NCBI GenBank assembly: GCA_037039685.1 | Contig: JAWNGF010000014.1 | Span: forward strand, 62,001 to 126,000 | Source of the DNA: Ceratobasidium sp. AG-K | Taxonomy: Eukaryota > Basidiomycota > Agaricomycetes > Cantharellales > Ceratobasidiaceae | DNA: 64,000 nucleotides | Reading direction: 5' to 3' | In this document: positions 1 to 9,971 of the stretch, piece after piece | How positions within the stretch are numbered: the first letter of the stretch is position 1 | Layout of the letters: every line of letters starts with the position of its first letter | Translations under genes and position numbers: made by a program | Notes under the pieces: generated by a model | Databases searched by the model: none | Seen by the model: the letters and a program-made list of their open reading frames with translations, nothing else | Told to the model about the DNA's origin: nothing

Positions 1-1328
1 TATCAACTGACGCAAGCCGAGCGATCTCGAGCCCGCGTACATCATGGACGAGGTGTCCGCTTTGGTCAGCCGGCTGGTCATCGTACGCGGAGAGGACCTG
101 ATTAGTATTGAGGCCCAAACGCAACGCCACGATGCTTTTCACCATGCACCTTTGGTTTACGTTTGCGACCCGTCCCGTCCTCAAAGAGCTCCGCTTGACC
201 CGCCAGGCGTTTGACTGGATCATTGGTGAAATCGAGACCAAGTTCAACGCGTCGGTCGTCAACCCTGGCGAGATGTGTGGCACCCTTGCTGCCCAGTCTA
301 TTGGAGAGCCCGCGACGCAGATGACGCTCAATACTTTCCATTATGCTGGTGTGTCCAGTAAGAACGTCACTCTCGGTGTGCCCCGTTTGAAGGAAATCAT
401 CAACGTCGCGACCAACATCAAGACACCCTCGCTCACCGTCTACCTCGAGGAGGAGTACGCAAAGGACAAGCATCTGGCCAAGGCCATCCAGACCGAGCTC
501 GCACACACTACCCTCCGTACCATCACCGCCGCGACCGAAATCATTTACGACCCCGACCCAACCAATACCATCATTGACGAGGATCGTGATTTCGTCGAGA
601 CTTTCTTTGCCATTCCCGATGACAACAATGAGCGTACCCTCTCTCAGCAGTCCCCTTGGGTCCTTCGTATCGAGCTTGACCGTGCCAAGGTCCTTGACAA
701 GAAGCTCGATATGGCGTACATTGCCGATTGCATTGAACAGGCGTTTTACCCTGACATGAAGGTCATTCCCTCCGACGACAACTCCGAGAAGCTTATTCCC
801 CGCTGCTGTCCAATCGTCCTGAGCGACAAGGATGACAAAGCACTTGATAACACGGAAGAGGATATCTTTATTTGCCAGATCGAACACAACATGCTGGACT
901 CGGTGACGTTGCGTGGTATCAAAAACATTCGCCGAGTATTCATGGTCGAGCACGACAAGCCGATGATCGATGCCGCTGGTGAACTGCAGCCCTGTGCTCA
1001 GCACGAGTGGGTCCTCGAAACCGATGGCGTGAATCTCAAGAACGTCCTCAGCGTTGACCACGTCGACTTTTCCCGCACCTACTCAAACAAATGCCCCGAA
1101 ATCTTCGAGGTCCTGGGTATCGAGGCTGCACGTGCGGCGCTCCTTCGAGAGTTGCGTGGTGTTATTGAGTTCGATGGTTCATACGTCAACTATAGGCACT
1201 TGGCGCTCCTCTGCGATCTCATGACAAATCGGGGTACTGTGATCCTTGTCAAGAATCCAAACGAAGGCTTTGCAGCCGAATACGCACGGGTGTGCGAGCG
1301 ACGCGGTGGCGAGTGGCGACTCACGTGA
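1..1328 (+). pseudogene. rpb1: Truncated, frameshifted RNA polymerase II largest subunit fragment
   Basis: The reading frame from about 125 to 1237 is unmistakably the late core of the Pol II largest subunit (RPB1 domain 5 and flanks). It contains the very conserved stretches [20 protein letters not shown] (about 271-330), [10 protein letters not shown] and [14 protein letters not shown], and ends in [18 protein letters not shown]. In the live protein this part forms the bridge/jaw side of polymerase and is followed by more core sequence and the YSPTSPS heptad tail. Here RPB1 similarity stops near 1237 and an unrelated 29-codon tail ends at a TGA at 1326-1328, so the CTD is absent. The left part is also damaged. 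The frame reading EPAYIMDEVSALVSRLV (29 onward) has a TGA at 8-10 and must shift by one base near 121 to continue. No intron is visible in 1.2 kb. I infer a partial duplicate rather than the essential gene. An assembly error is the alternative for the single-base lesions but not for the lost CTD. Confidence 0.85.
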
Positions 1329-1675
1329 GAGTGGCGGTGCTGCTGCTGTTGCCACCAACCTGTGCAACGGGTCACGTCAGCCTCTCAAATTGTTGCGCAA
1401 AACCTGTCGACTTGGGTCATCAGCTAGCACCGCGACTCGGGTAGCTCCTTGTTACCCTCCGTTTTTCCCTCTTTCGACGCTCATCTCATCACGTCTGACC
1501 GCCACCATGGAGTTGTGTTGGTGAGTCCACCCGGCACAGCGGTTGGCCCATCGATCTAACCATTCCTTTGGTTCCACAGGCTGATTCGTGCGTGCTATTC
1601 TGCCATTACACCGCCCATCGCCTCTTCTGTCCTACCCTGTCTGTTGCCAGACAACGCAACTGAGCCCTCGTTGGC
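1329..1675. other. Presumed promoter and 5' leader of the cyclin gene
   Basis: This stretch holds no convincing coding sequence. Short frames open here have no recognisable domain. It is pyrimidine-rich toward the right (about 1440-1500), as is common for fungal leaders. It lies between the stop of the RPB1 fragment and the proposed ATG at 1676. Confidence 0.35.
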
Positions 1676-3392
1676 ATGGTGAGTCACAACTGATTGATTA
1701 TCACACGTCCAAGACCGACTAATTCTTGCAGGCCCTCTCATGGTGTTGTCCACCTAACCCCTTGGTCTCTGAACTCGACTCCCGACTCACGCCCAGCCCC
1801 TTGTGCCCGCTAGCAGGGTGCCATGAGGTGGTTTCACAACCTGATGACGGTCGTCACAACGGGATCCCACCACGTCGACCTCGACGTCCGGCCTTTGTCC
1901 TGACCTGTGCACCCCCCCCCCCCCCACCGCACTTGCCCCTCTTGTTGCACGCCACCAAGGCCTCGCCCGTGCTGGGCTCACCACGTCACAAGCGCCAACG
2001 TGCCTCGATGTGCAAGGACCTTTTGGGTGATGGTACCCATGCGCCCAAGCGTAAGGAGACGGAGCTCGAGGTTATGATTTGCACAATCGAGGAAGGCGAG
2101 GAGTTGGATCCTACTCGCAATCAACCCGCCCGTACGTTGACTTGGTTTGTGACCGAGGTCCTTTGTCGCTCGAGGACGAGCATCAATGTGCTTCAGGTAG
2201 TGTTGGCTTATTTGGCTGGAGCAAAGCGTACGTACACATATCAATCGTCAACTATAAGTATTCATTGTTGCTTTTTCTAGCTGAGATTCACAAAGAGCTT
2301 CGTGCAGCAGCCGATCGCCAGGCCGAGTTAGCCATGCAAATTGCCGGTTCGTCGAAAGGATGAGAGGACGGGACATTGGACTCACATGGACGCTCCACCG
2401 TTGCTGGTTTCTGGTTCCTTTTTTGATAGGTCTTCCTCAACACGTTCGCAACGCGCTACCCAACATGGATTGGCTCGGATCCGAGTTTGCACCATCACCG
2501 TTGATCAACCCTCGACGCACCTTCCTTGCTTCATTGGTGCTCGCGTCGATGTTTTTGCTCGACAAGGCGTTCTTGAACAAGGCATGGGCCAAGTAAGTCG
2601 CACACAACCATATAAATTACACGTCTGATGTAATTGCCCAGACTGAGTGGTCTCGAGGCCCTCGAAGTAGGAAAGTGCAAACGCGCTCTCAGTATGGCTC
2701 TCAACTGGCGTCTTTGGGCCAGCCGCAAGGTCGCCCCCCAGCCCTCGCCTGCTCTGTTTGATCAACCTCCAGTCCAACCACAACTCGTGCATTCTCTGCC
2801 AACCTATCCATCGACGATTCAACCCGGTGCCTGGGACAAGTCGCTCGCTCATGTGGTGGCGCAACAAGATAGTCCAGCAAGGTCTATCTCCCCGCACTCG
2901 CACAGTTCTGTGTTCGCCACCAGCTCGACACCAACGCTCTATTCTGCTGATCCTGTCTTGCCCTCTGTTGGGTGCTTTGGTCCCTTACCTCTGGGTCGAT
3001 TGCGGAGGTGTCTGTCTAGCCCTTGTCTGGTCCATTGCACTCGCTCTGCCACTCACCTTATTTCACCACGCCCATGGAGTTGTTCTTTTGCTGCCAGCTT
3101 GGCCCCGGCGCTCTACTTTGACTCCGAATTGGGCCTTACCTTGTCTCCCCGCTCTTCGCCTGTTCGATCTCCCGCCCCTGCGCCCCAGCCAGTCTCACGT
3201 GGCCACCCATCATGCCAACAGCGACACAGGATGCGGGCGTTAGTCCAAACTTTGCATGGGATACCAAAGCAAGTCGCCCATGGTTCTGGCGGAGACATGT
3301 TCAGCGACCCGGACTTTGTCATAGGTCCATCCCCTGGCACGTTATCCGTCAAGTCGCTCACCGCTTGGCCCCGTTTCGTATGCGCCCATTGA
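1676..3392 (+). CDS. PHO80/PCL-type cyclin, five exons
   Basis: Proposed exons are 1676-1678, 1732-2227, 2281-2346, 2430-2592 and 2642-3392 (492 aa). All introns are 49-83 nt GT-AG, and the total is in frame. The cyclin core is clear. A helix reading TSINVLQVVLAYLAGAK comes first. It is followed by NPRRTFLASLVLASMFLLDK (exon 4), and then KAWAKLSGLEALEVGKCKRA and LNWRLWASRK across the last splice. These match the Pho80/Pcl cyclin box of agaricomycetes, which activates Pho85-family kinases in nutrient and cell-cycle signalling. The N-terminal half is Pro-rich with a run of prolines encoded by a C15 tract near 1911. The C-terminal tail is Ser/Pro-rich and unrecognised. The start is the weak point: the first exon would be a lone ATG codon, chosen because a good donor (gtgagt) follows it. 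The tail frame after about 3180 is also uncertain. The cyclin-box assignment is safe. Confidence 0.75.
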
Positions 3393-4129
3393 AGAGCGCC
3401 AGATGAGTCCTGCTCATTCCGGCGCCACGTTTCCGGGTCGTACGGTGAGGTCTCGCTGTATACCTACGTTTCTGGGCGGTTCTATATTTTGCGCATATTG
3501 GACTTGTTTTTTGAGTAGTATACATGTCACCCACTTGCGTATGTAACGTGTCTGGGTCGTGGTCGATTCTTACTTGGACGCTTTTTTGTGACGCGGCTGG
3601 TCCGTGTTCCAATGTTTCGTTCGTCTTGATCACACTGACATGTGCTTTTTGATTTCTGCTTGTTCGATGTGTTCCGTGACTCTGTATATCTGTGTTTGAG
3701 TTACTGCGCTCGTTGATCTCGGCTATTCGCACTGTTTTTTGTCTTGTTTTGTTTTGACCGTGTTTCGGACTATTCTTCTGGGCTGTATACACGTCGCCCG
3801 CACATCCTGTTACCTCTGTATGTTCCTGGCTCCCACCTCACGCTCGTTTTTGTTTGCGGTGACGGCGCATATTTGCGCTTTTTTCTTGTTTCGCACCAGT
3901 CGTGTCGCTCGTTTTCTTTGCCCCTCGGTTTTTCGAGTCTGCTTGGAGTTCGTGTTTTCCATGTGCCGTCGAGTTGACTTGTCCGTGTAGATTTCCGCGT
4001 TCGTCTTGCCACATGTACTGCCTTGTGCGTTGATCAATAAATACTCTTGACCTTGACACGGGCTGCCCCCAGCTTTTGCTGTCTGGCCCCCGCTGCCTGA
4101 CACTTGACGTTTTTTTTTCGATTTCCGGG
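3393..4129 (+). other. Long T-rich 3' untranslated region of the cyclin gene
   Basis: About 650 bases after the cyclin stop are strongly T-rich on the plus strand and lack domain-bearing frames. An AATAAA poly(A) signal lies at 4036-4041. Short open frames on both strands here (for example 3739-3990) have T-biased composition and no recognisable protein. Confidence 0.5.
4036..4041 (+). terminator. AATAAA polyadenylation signal, cyclin gene
   Basis: Canonical hexamer downstream of the cyclin stop and at the end of the T-rich region. It is the only exact AATAAA between the cyclin stop and the repeat cluster at 4130 that I noticed. Confidence 0.5.
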
Positions 4130-4262
4130 CTGCTATATACTGCTATATAGCATGTGCATGTGCTATATAGTGGACCCGAACTGCTATGTTATGCTACATA
4201 CTAGTAGATTTAATTGATATGGCTTATTTGCTATAGGGCTTCATAGTGCTATATAGTGCTAT
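4130..4262. repeat. Cluster of short TGCTATATAG repeats
   Basis: The 10-mer tgctatatag occurs exactly three times, with degenerate versions such as tgctatatac, tgctatgtta and tgctataggg. The cluster abuts the point where the DUF6535 pseudogene begins, so it may mark the rearrangement junction that removed the gene's 5' half (inference). Confidence 0.6.
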
Positions 4263-5784
4263 GGAGCCCCAGGCAGGTTTACAGATGCTACAGATTCTGA
4301 GACGGACAGGGTACTTGGATACACCACTACTTCGGAATTCCCTTGTCACTTGCGTGCTCTTACACAGCAAGTATCTGCAACACAAGAAATCACAACTCTT
4401 GACTGAGGCGGGCGCAAGCTACAAACCATCCGAAGAAATAATGCAAGCTCTTATTGACCTTCAAGCACACGACGGAGAAAGCGCGATTATGGTAGCTGCG
4501 TTTGGGCTTGAGGAACTGAGTAGGGCACCAGCCAACTCCTACCTGGAAAATCATGCCTCCGCTATCGAAAGCACTTGGGGACTGAAATGTGCCATTGACA
4601 TTAACTCCGCCGCCGCCACACTGAAGGCGGGCGCTGTTAGCAACAACGTCCGGCACTGTCTTCAAGCTCTTCACACCACATATAGGCTCGTACGAGTTGG
4701 AGCACCATATATAGAAACCTACGAATTTGTGCTTGCAGTGATATGTCGAGATCCGCCCAGTCGGTTGCAAGGCTGGCAGATGTTCTCTAAATTTTGCTTC
4801 CCGAGAGCTTCGCGCCTCGGGCTTTGCAACCATCTGAGAAAGTATTCAATTATAGATTCATTGGTAGAGGAGATTGATACTAGCAACCAAGCCATGCGTT
4901 TCTTTGTAGCTGGCCAGCTGTGGCTTTTCTTTACCCACTGCGTGCGCGACGACCCTCGTGATATATGGAGCCCCGTATTACCGCAGCTCCTAGAGAAATA
5001 CGCGCCTGCTGGGATACAGGGAGACGAACCTAGGCACCAGCACCTAGGCGAACTAATGGAGGAGTTGTGGGACGGTTCAAGCAAGCCTATACTCGAATCT
5101 CTTGGGGCGTATGGGTATCGACTTATGGAGTGCGTGTACTAATGGCGCAACTGCCCCATTTCCCAACAGATTCACGATGGGCTACATGACACACCTCAGG
5201 AACTTTGCGGACTGTCGTCGTTTTTGGACTCGCGGTCGCTACCAGTCGCAGGAGATGGAGGAAGATCCATATCGGCTAGATCATCAACGACTGAATTAAC
5301 CGATGCTGCCGAAGTTATCCACTCGCCGAATCACGCGACTCCTGTGGCCGGAAATGTCGGACAAAACCGAGCGAGCAACGGCGATGAAGATATCCAAAAA
5401 GATTCGAGTCTAGATAAAGATCCCCAGGATGGACCCCGAGATCGTGCTACCGGCGCAACAGTCCATCGAGGTGACACAGAGGAAGAGATTCTAGGAGACG
5501 AGGGAGATACGCACCAAGTGATGGATGGGCCTCCAGATGATATACAGAATCAGGACGGAACCTTGGGCGAAGTTAGCATTACGGAGGACGGAGGCGGCAG
5601 GGAAGAGAATAGTACACGCGGTGGAACAGCGCCAGTGAACAAAGAGCGTGGGGCAAGAGACGAGGCGTCGAAGGAAGATAACGAGATGAACGGGCCAGGA
5701 AATGACGATCAGTTGGGTGGAAGCAGTGATCATATTGCGATTGACATCCCGAAGGTAGCGGGCAGTGGTTCTCGGGGTGATTGA
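4246..5784 (+). pseudogene. 5'-truncated DUF6535-family protein with one in-frame stop
   Basis: The frame 4246-5784 encodes only the C-terminal half of the protein family represented by the intact genes at 19588 and 27052. Shared landmarks are AGQLWLFFTHC (compare ATGQLWLLFTLY and ARGQLWLLLSLY), LGELMEELW, LMECV and then TPQELCGLSSF (compare TPPELRGLSSF). The N-terminal DUF6535 membrane domain and the first part of the helical region are missing. A TAA at 5140-5142 interrupts the frame exactly where both paralogues have glutamine (ECV-x-Q), consistent with CAA to TAA. Alignment length across the stop is conserved, so splicing it out is unlikely. The tail after 5224 is acidic and Ser/Gly-rich like those of the paralogues. 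A weak alternative is a 36-nt intron (gtgtac...cag, 5134-5169) that would also keep frame. Confidence 0.8.
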
Positions 5785-6061
5785 TTGTAGCTCGTAACTC
5801 GAGCAGTATTTGGATTTGAGACTCTATTTGTTGTGGTGTTTTGGGCTGTAAATTGGCTGGGATGCTGGCTTTGAGCGAAATGCCGAGTGGAAAAGGTTTA
5901 TTCCAGTGTGTCATCGGCAAAGACTGGCTTCCATGGATAGGTCTACCTAGGGTATAGAGTACGCGGAAGGTGGCCTGGATTCGTTCAAGTGCAGCATTGG
6001 ACTCTGAACGCGTAGTATTATGCGGAAGTGTTATGATTGTGGGCTGAGATTTCAATTTCAA

Positions 6062-6111
6062 CACCGGGGATCACTCCAAAATATCTTCGGGTATCTCCCG
6101 GCAGATATGGT
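6062..6111. repeat. Left terminal inverted repeat of the CACTA-like element
   Basis: Fifty bases with perfect inverted identity to 9919-9968. Starts with CACCGGGG rather than the usual CACTA/CACTG. Two near-tandem copies of gggatacggtcagat follow at 6112-6126 and 6132-6146. Confidence 0.92.
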
Positions 6112-6437
6112 GGGATACGGTCAGATTGAGTGGGATACGGTCAGATACTGCTGAGGCAGATTCATAGAAAATACGAGCAGATCACTCGGTAATCTGCCAG
6201 TATCTGACCACATCTTATTGTATCTGATATCCAAACTGATCTGATCTGTACCTAGAAACAAATGCATATTGATTCACGGTTGTAATCTACACTTATAGAC
6301 GAACAAACGCTGCGCTTAATATGGCAATCTAGGTGCCAGTTCAGCTCGGATGTCGCCGTGGATGTTCGTCAACCCTTCAGCGAAAACTTTTGACAGCAGC
6401 GACTCACCGTGGTGTTCCGAGGTTGTCCAGCACCACC

Positions 6438-8773
6438 ATGCCCCCGCGAGCGGCCAAGATTTTCGACCCAACAGTCGACATGTCTCCGCCAAAGCAGACG
6501 TCGTCGAAATACAAGCCTAGTCAGAAGTCAAGTGCCAAAAGTGGTCAAGACCCCAAGGATTTGGGCGGCAACGAACGCGATGATTCAAGCAGCAGCGAGA
6601 GTGGCAACGAGAGCGACGATGAGAGCGAGAGTAGTGAGGATTGTAGCAGTAGCGGGGAAAGTAACAGCGACAAGGATAGTAGCAGTAGCGAGGAGAGCAA
6701 AAGCGAGAGCGAGAGCAAGGAGCCAAAAGCCAAAAGTGGGTCAATTTGTGTTGATTCGTGCCGATTGCTGAGCAGGTTCTTTTTGGATGAATAGAATCAA
6801 AGACTCAGAAAAAGCATGCGTCATTCTCGGAGGACGACGAGCGGCAGCTGTTCCGTTTGCTGCAGAAGAAGTTTGATTCGGAGTCAAGCGCATCCACCAA
6901 GCGCAAACGCAAAGCCGCTCCCGCCTCCCCGCCCTCCACACGTTCCAGAAAGTCGAATAAAAGGTCGCCCAGCATCAAGCCAAGTACTAGGGCGCTCTCC
7001 GAACCAAAAGAGCCCTACAAAACGTCCAAGGGTCAGTCCAAGGTTGAGTCGGAAACCGAGGGAGACCTTACGAGTGCCAGCGTTGCGACTTCCGACCTGG
7101 ATCTAGGAGTAAGAGTCTTTTGTTTGTCTGAGACTTACCTGTTGCTTATCTGTCCCAACAGACCTATATTCGTGCTACCTTGATCCGAATGGGAGGCTGG
7201 AAGACTTTGGGAGACATTGGCGCTCCAGCATTGGACGAAAAATCACGCCCAGTATACTGGGTTGCTTGTGTTGGGTCTCAGCTGCTTAGACCAGACTGGG
7301 ATGCAGGGTTCGAAGAGAATTGGAAGGCCTGGGGGGATCGCTTCCTGGAGGAGTTCCGAGACGGCATTGGATTCACCGGCGATTCAAACGATTTGGCAGA
7401 TGTACCTGAGAAGACAGTCAAGACAAAGCTCAAGACAACATGGAAACGTTGTCAAACTGTTTGGGGCGGCAAGAAGAAAGGAAAGGGCGACCAGCTCAGG
7501 GTGGAGAAAAATATCAAGTCGGCTCAGCGAAATCAAGCAATGGCAGTGAGTTTCTGAACGCTTGGGCTGCTCAACTACTTACAATCTTGAACCTCGTGCA
7601 GAAACTTTGGGAACGCCTTGAAAATATGAAGGATACCATTTTGATGGGGCACGCATACAACTTGCTACGCATTTGCGAACTGCAGTCGCCTGAAGCATCC
7701 AATGCCAAGGACGCACACCACAAGGTTGTGTATGATCCTATCTGGCGCTCCAAGGCTGTAAGTTCTATTGCATGAGCTCAATGTCAAAACTCACACTTCT
7801 TTAGTATCGTGTCCTTGTTGGCGCGCTAAACCAGAAAGCCAAAGGGTCAAAAAAGCCAAGTGGCGCAATGAAAAAACGCAAGGTTACATACGTTAAGGTC
7901 GACACTCCAATTCCAGAACTCACCAATGAAAATCGCATCCCACGCTGGGCCATCGATGATGATTATTTCAATGCCCACAAGGAATTGATGGAGGAAATCG
8001 CCCACATGATTGACATGTCCGCCCCAATGCCCCCTCCTTCATACCTAGACTTTGTGCAGTTATATGGAAAGGAACGACACACTTACATCGACGCTCCCCC
8101 GGCACCATCCAAACCCAGGGCTGGGGCCTCTTCTAGTCGCTCAGTGTTGCCACTCGTTTCACGCCAAGATGGAGCGGTCGGTTTTGTAGCACAACCGAAC
8201 CAAAGCTCGTATCCAGCTCAAAATTTGGTGGTGGATCCAAAAAATATTGGTGAGTACTCATTTCTTTCCAAGAGTGATTCGAGTACTTAACTGGATTCAG
8301 ATCCCTGCCTTGACAAGCCACTCACCAACGCAGAGACTGCGCCTAGGCACACATTGCCACCTGCGGATGGGCGTCAGCTCCTACCTCACGCCTCGAAGCA
8401 GACTGCAGCGGAGCTCGCACTCATGTATCGCGACGCACAGTCCACCAAAACTGCACCTGGGCCGCCTGGGCCGACAACTGGCCTGCCTCCAATCAATCCG
8501 GTCATGTCACCTCCTCCCAAGCTCAGTTTAGAGCAATCTGACAGTGGTGAGCCAAGGCCAGCCGATGACTTTCTAGAGTTGCATATGTATCTTTTGTTGT
8601 CGCGCCGGCACAAGCAGCGCGAATGTATGTACGAATGTAAATATTTTGTAGGGTTGGGTTCTCCAAGAATGCTGCACAGAGCTTGTTATCATCTGGGTCA
8701 CCGGGGCCACCCACATCTCCAGGAGGTGTTGCGGGAGTGCCAGGTGCAATCCCCGGTCCGTCTCGTAGCATAG
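6438..8773 (+). CDS. Transposon accessory gene, six exons, unknown function
   Basis: Exons 6438-6735, 6795-7108, 7162-7545, 7602-7757, 7805-8249 and 8301-8773 join in frame (689 aa). Introns are 47-59 nt and have good GT-AG ends. The start ATG at 6438 follows caccacc. The N-terminus has a long Ser/Glu/Asp tract (about residues 55-95) and then a Lys/Arg/Ser-rich segment that could be a nuclear localisation or DNA-binding region. The central part (exons 3-4) is a folded, tryptophan-rich domain with WVACVGSQLLRPDW and TWKRCQTVWGGKKKGKGD. The C-terminal third is Pro-rich. I do not recognise the family. Its position inside the inverted repeats argues for a transposition-associated (TnpA-like) or captured protein. 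The last roughly 80 codons (after about 8523) are antisense to the transposase gene and are probably read-through past a deletion junction. Confidence 0.7.
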
Positions 8774-9651
8774 GTCCGATAGGTGGGTTGGGATTGGGGT
8801 CGTCATCTTCATCATCACTGTCACTTTCATTGTCATTGTCTTCATCGTTGTTGTCGTCATTCCCCACACCCTTACTGAGTGGATCCCCCAAGTCCTTCTG
8901 ATATTGGAAAATACTGGGCGTGTATGCGGGTGGTTGTGACAAATCTGAGATGTCGCCCAGTAAATCCTTGAAGAATTCAATTTCTTCTTCAGTGTCAATC
9001 TCATGGGTGGAACGCTTGGAGAAATCAGAGCACAGGGTGGGTGTCGGCGAAGGGGACTGGCGGTTATTCCTAGGTGGTTTGGGCAAAGACAGGGGAGCAG
9101 GAGGAACAGGCGCGGTTTGGAGGGATGGCCAGTGTTCAGCTTTTTCCGGCGAAGCAAAGCGACTCCTTGCTGGGGATTGGGTTTGACTAGAAGGCGCTTT
9201 CAGATGGGTAGGTCCTAGAGTATTGATTTGTGTGCCGGGGGAGCCGTTTGAGGAGGTGGGACCAGGCAATGCGTGCATTGTGTTCGAAACGCTAGGCAAA
9301 GGTAGGAGCGGAGAACAAGCCGGGGGTGGGGAAATCTGCATTGGGACAGGTGATTCTGGATCTAGGTGCGACAGGCCGGGTTTGGGCAAGTGAGGCGAGT
9401 CGCCGGGCAAGGCATTTTCGTCATTTGGGATTTTGCCATATAAGGCAAAGTGTTCTTTGATCGCTCTTGGACGCAGAACTTTCAGACCGCGACATTTGAC
9501 ACAAGGGCAAGGCCGTCTATCTGTACCAAGAACCGATGACAGACTTGTCTTGCTCTGGACACAGGTCAGCCCTGAGCCGTCGTCTGGAATAATATTTACT
9601 CACTTTTTTCGCCTTTTCACGCGCCCATTGGGCTGTTGAACGGACGTCCAT
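8523..9651 (-). pseudogene. Tnp2-type transposase, N-terminal part only
   Basis: On the minus strand exon 1 (9651-9604, MDVRSTAQWAREKAKK) is joined over a 49-nt intron (9603-9555) to exon 2 (9554-8523), giving 359 aa. Near the start is a Cys/His motif RPCPCVKCRGLKVLRPRAIK followed by EHFALYG, the N-terminal zinc-finger pattern of fungal Tnp2/Transposase_21 proteins of CACTA elements. Then come a long Pro/Ser linker, an Asp/Asn/Glu tract (DDNNDEDNDNESDSDDED, encoded about 8805-8860) and the segment NIYIRTYIRAACAGATTKDT, which also recurs in this family (recalled, not searched). The protein then stops. Family members continue for several hundred residues with the DDE catalytic domain, which is absent, so the gene cannot encode an active transposase. 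It converges on and overlaps the accessory gene. Confidence 0.75.
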
Positions 9652-9918
9652 AATGGCGTATAGCGTAGCACGGCGGGTGATCATGGGTCACTTGGTTGTG
9701 CTGATGGTCGGCGAGGAGGGACAAGGCACGGCGTGGGACTTAGCAATGATCGTGAAAACAGCGTGCGCACAGACCATTATAATCTGGTGCGTATCCGCTC
9801 ATTGTGTCGGACGGTATCTCGCTGTATCTACTGTCAGATACCGTCAGTTCTTGCAAAAAAACCTCCCTCAAATTGATATTTGTATCTATGTCTATCTACT
9901 CGTATCCGACTGTATCCG

Positions 9919-9968
9919 ACCATATCTGCCGGGAGATACCCGAAGATATTTTGGAGTGATCCCCGGTG
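9919..9968. repeat. Right terminal inverted repeat of the CACTA-like element
   Basis: Exact inverted match to 6062-6111, followed directly by the CAA target duplication at 9969-9971. Related subterminal motifs (cgtatccgactgtatccgac at 9901-9920, gtatct repeats around 9810-9845) lie inside it. Confidence 0.92.
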
Positions 9969-9971
9969 CAA

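Larger units (their letters stand above)
6062..9968. mobile_element. CACTA-like DNA transposon, defective
   Basis: The first 50 bases (6062-6111) are the exact reverse complement of the last 50 (9919-9968), beginning CACCGGGGATCACTCC. Weaker symmetry extends some 14 bases further. The element is bracketed by CAA at 6059-6061 and CAA at 9969-9971, a 3-bp target duplication as in the CACTA (En/Spm, CMC) superfamily. Subterminal repeats of the gggatacggtcaga and gtatccgac type sit just inside both ends, as expected for transposase-binding sites. Inside are a plus-strand spliced gene (6438-8773) and a convergent minus-strand transposase N-terminal gene (9651-8523) with no catalytic region. I infer an internally deleted copy that would need a transposase supplied elsewhere. 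Confidence 0.88.

Noticed and set aside
102..1061. Minus-strand open frame of 319 codons
   Set aside because: Lies exactly antisense to the conserved RPB1 frame and has no domain. It is open only because of codon bias on the other strand.
3739..3990. Plus-strand frame with Cys/Phe-rich hydrophobic product
   Set aside because: Composition follows from T-rich 3' UTR sequence. Equally long frames exist in other phases and no family is seen.
5134..5169. Possible 36-nt intron removing the TAA in the DUF6535 relic
   Set aside because: Too short for this genome's introns, and it would delete residues that align without gaps to both paralogues.
8683..8901. Plus-strand Ser/Gly-rich frame inside the transposon
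   Set aside because: Antisense to the acidic low-complexity tract of the Tnp2-like gene.
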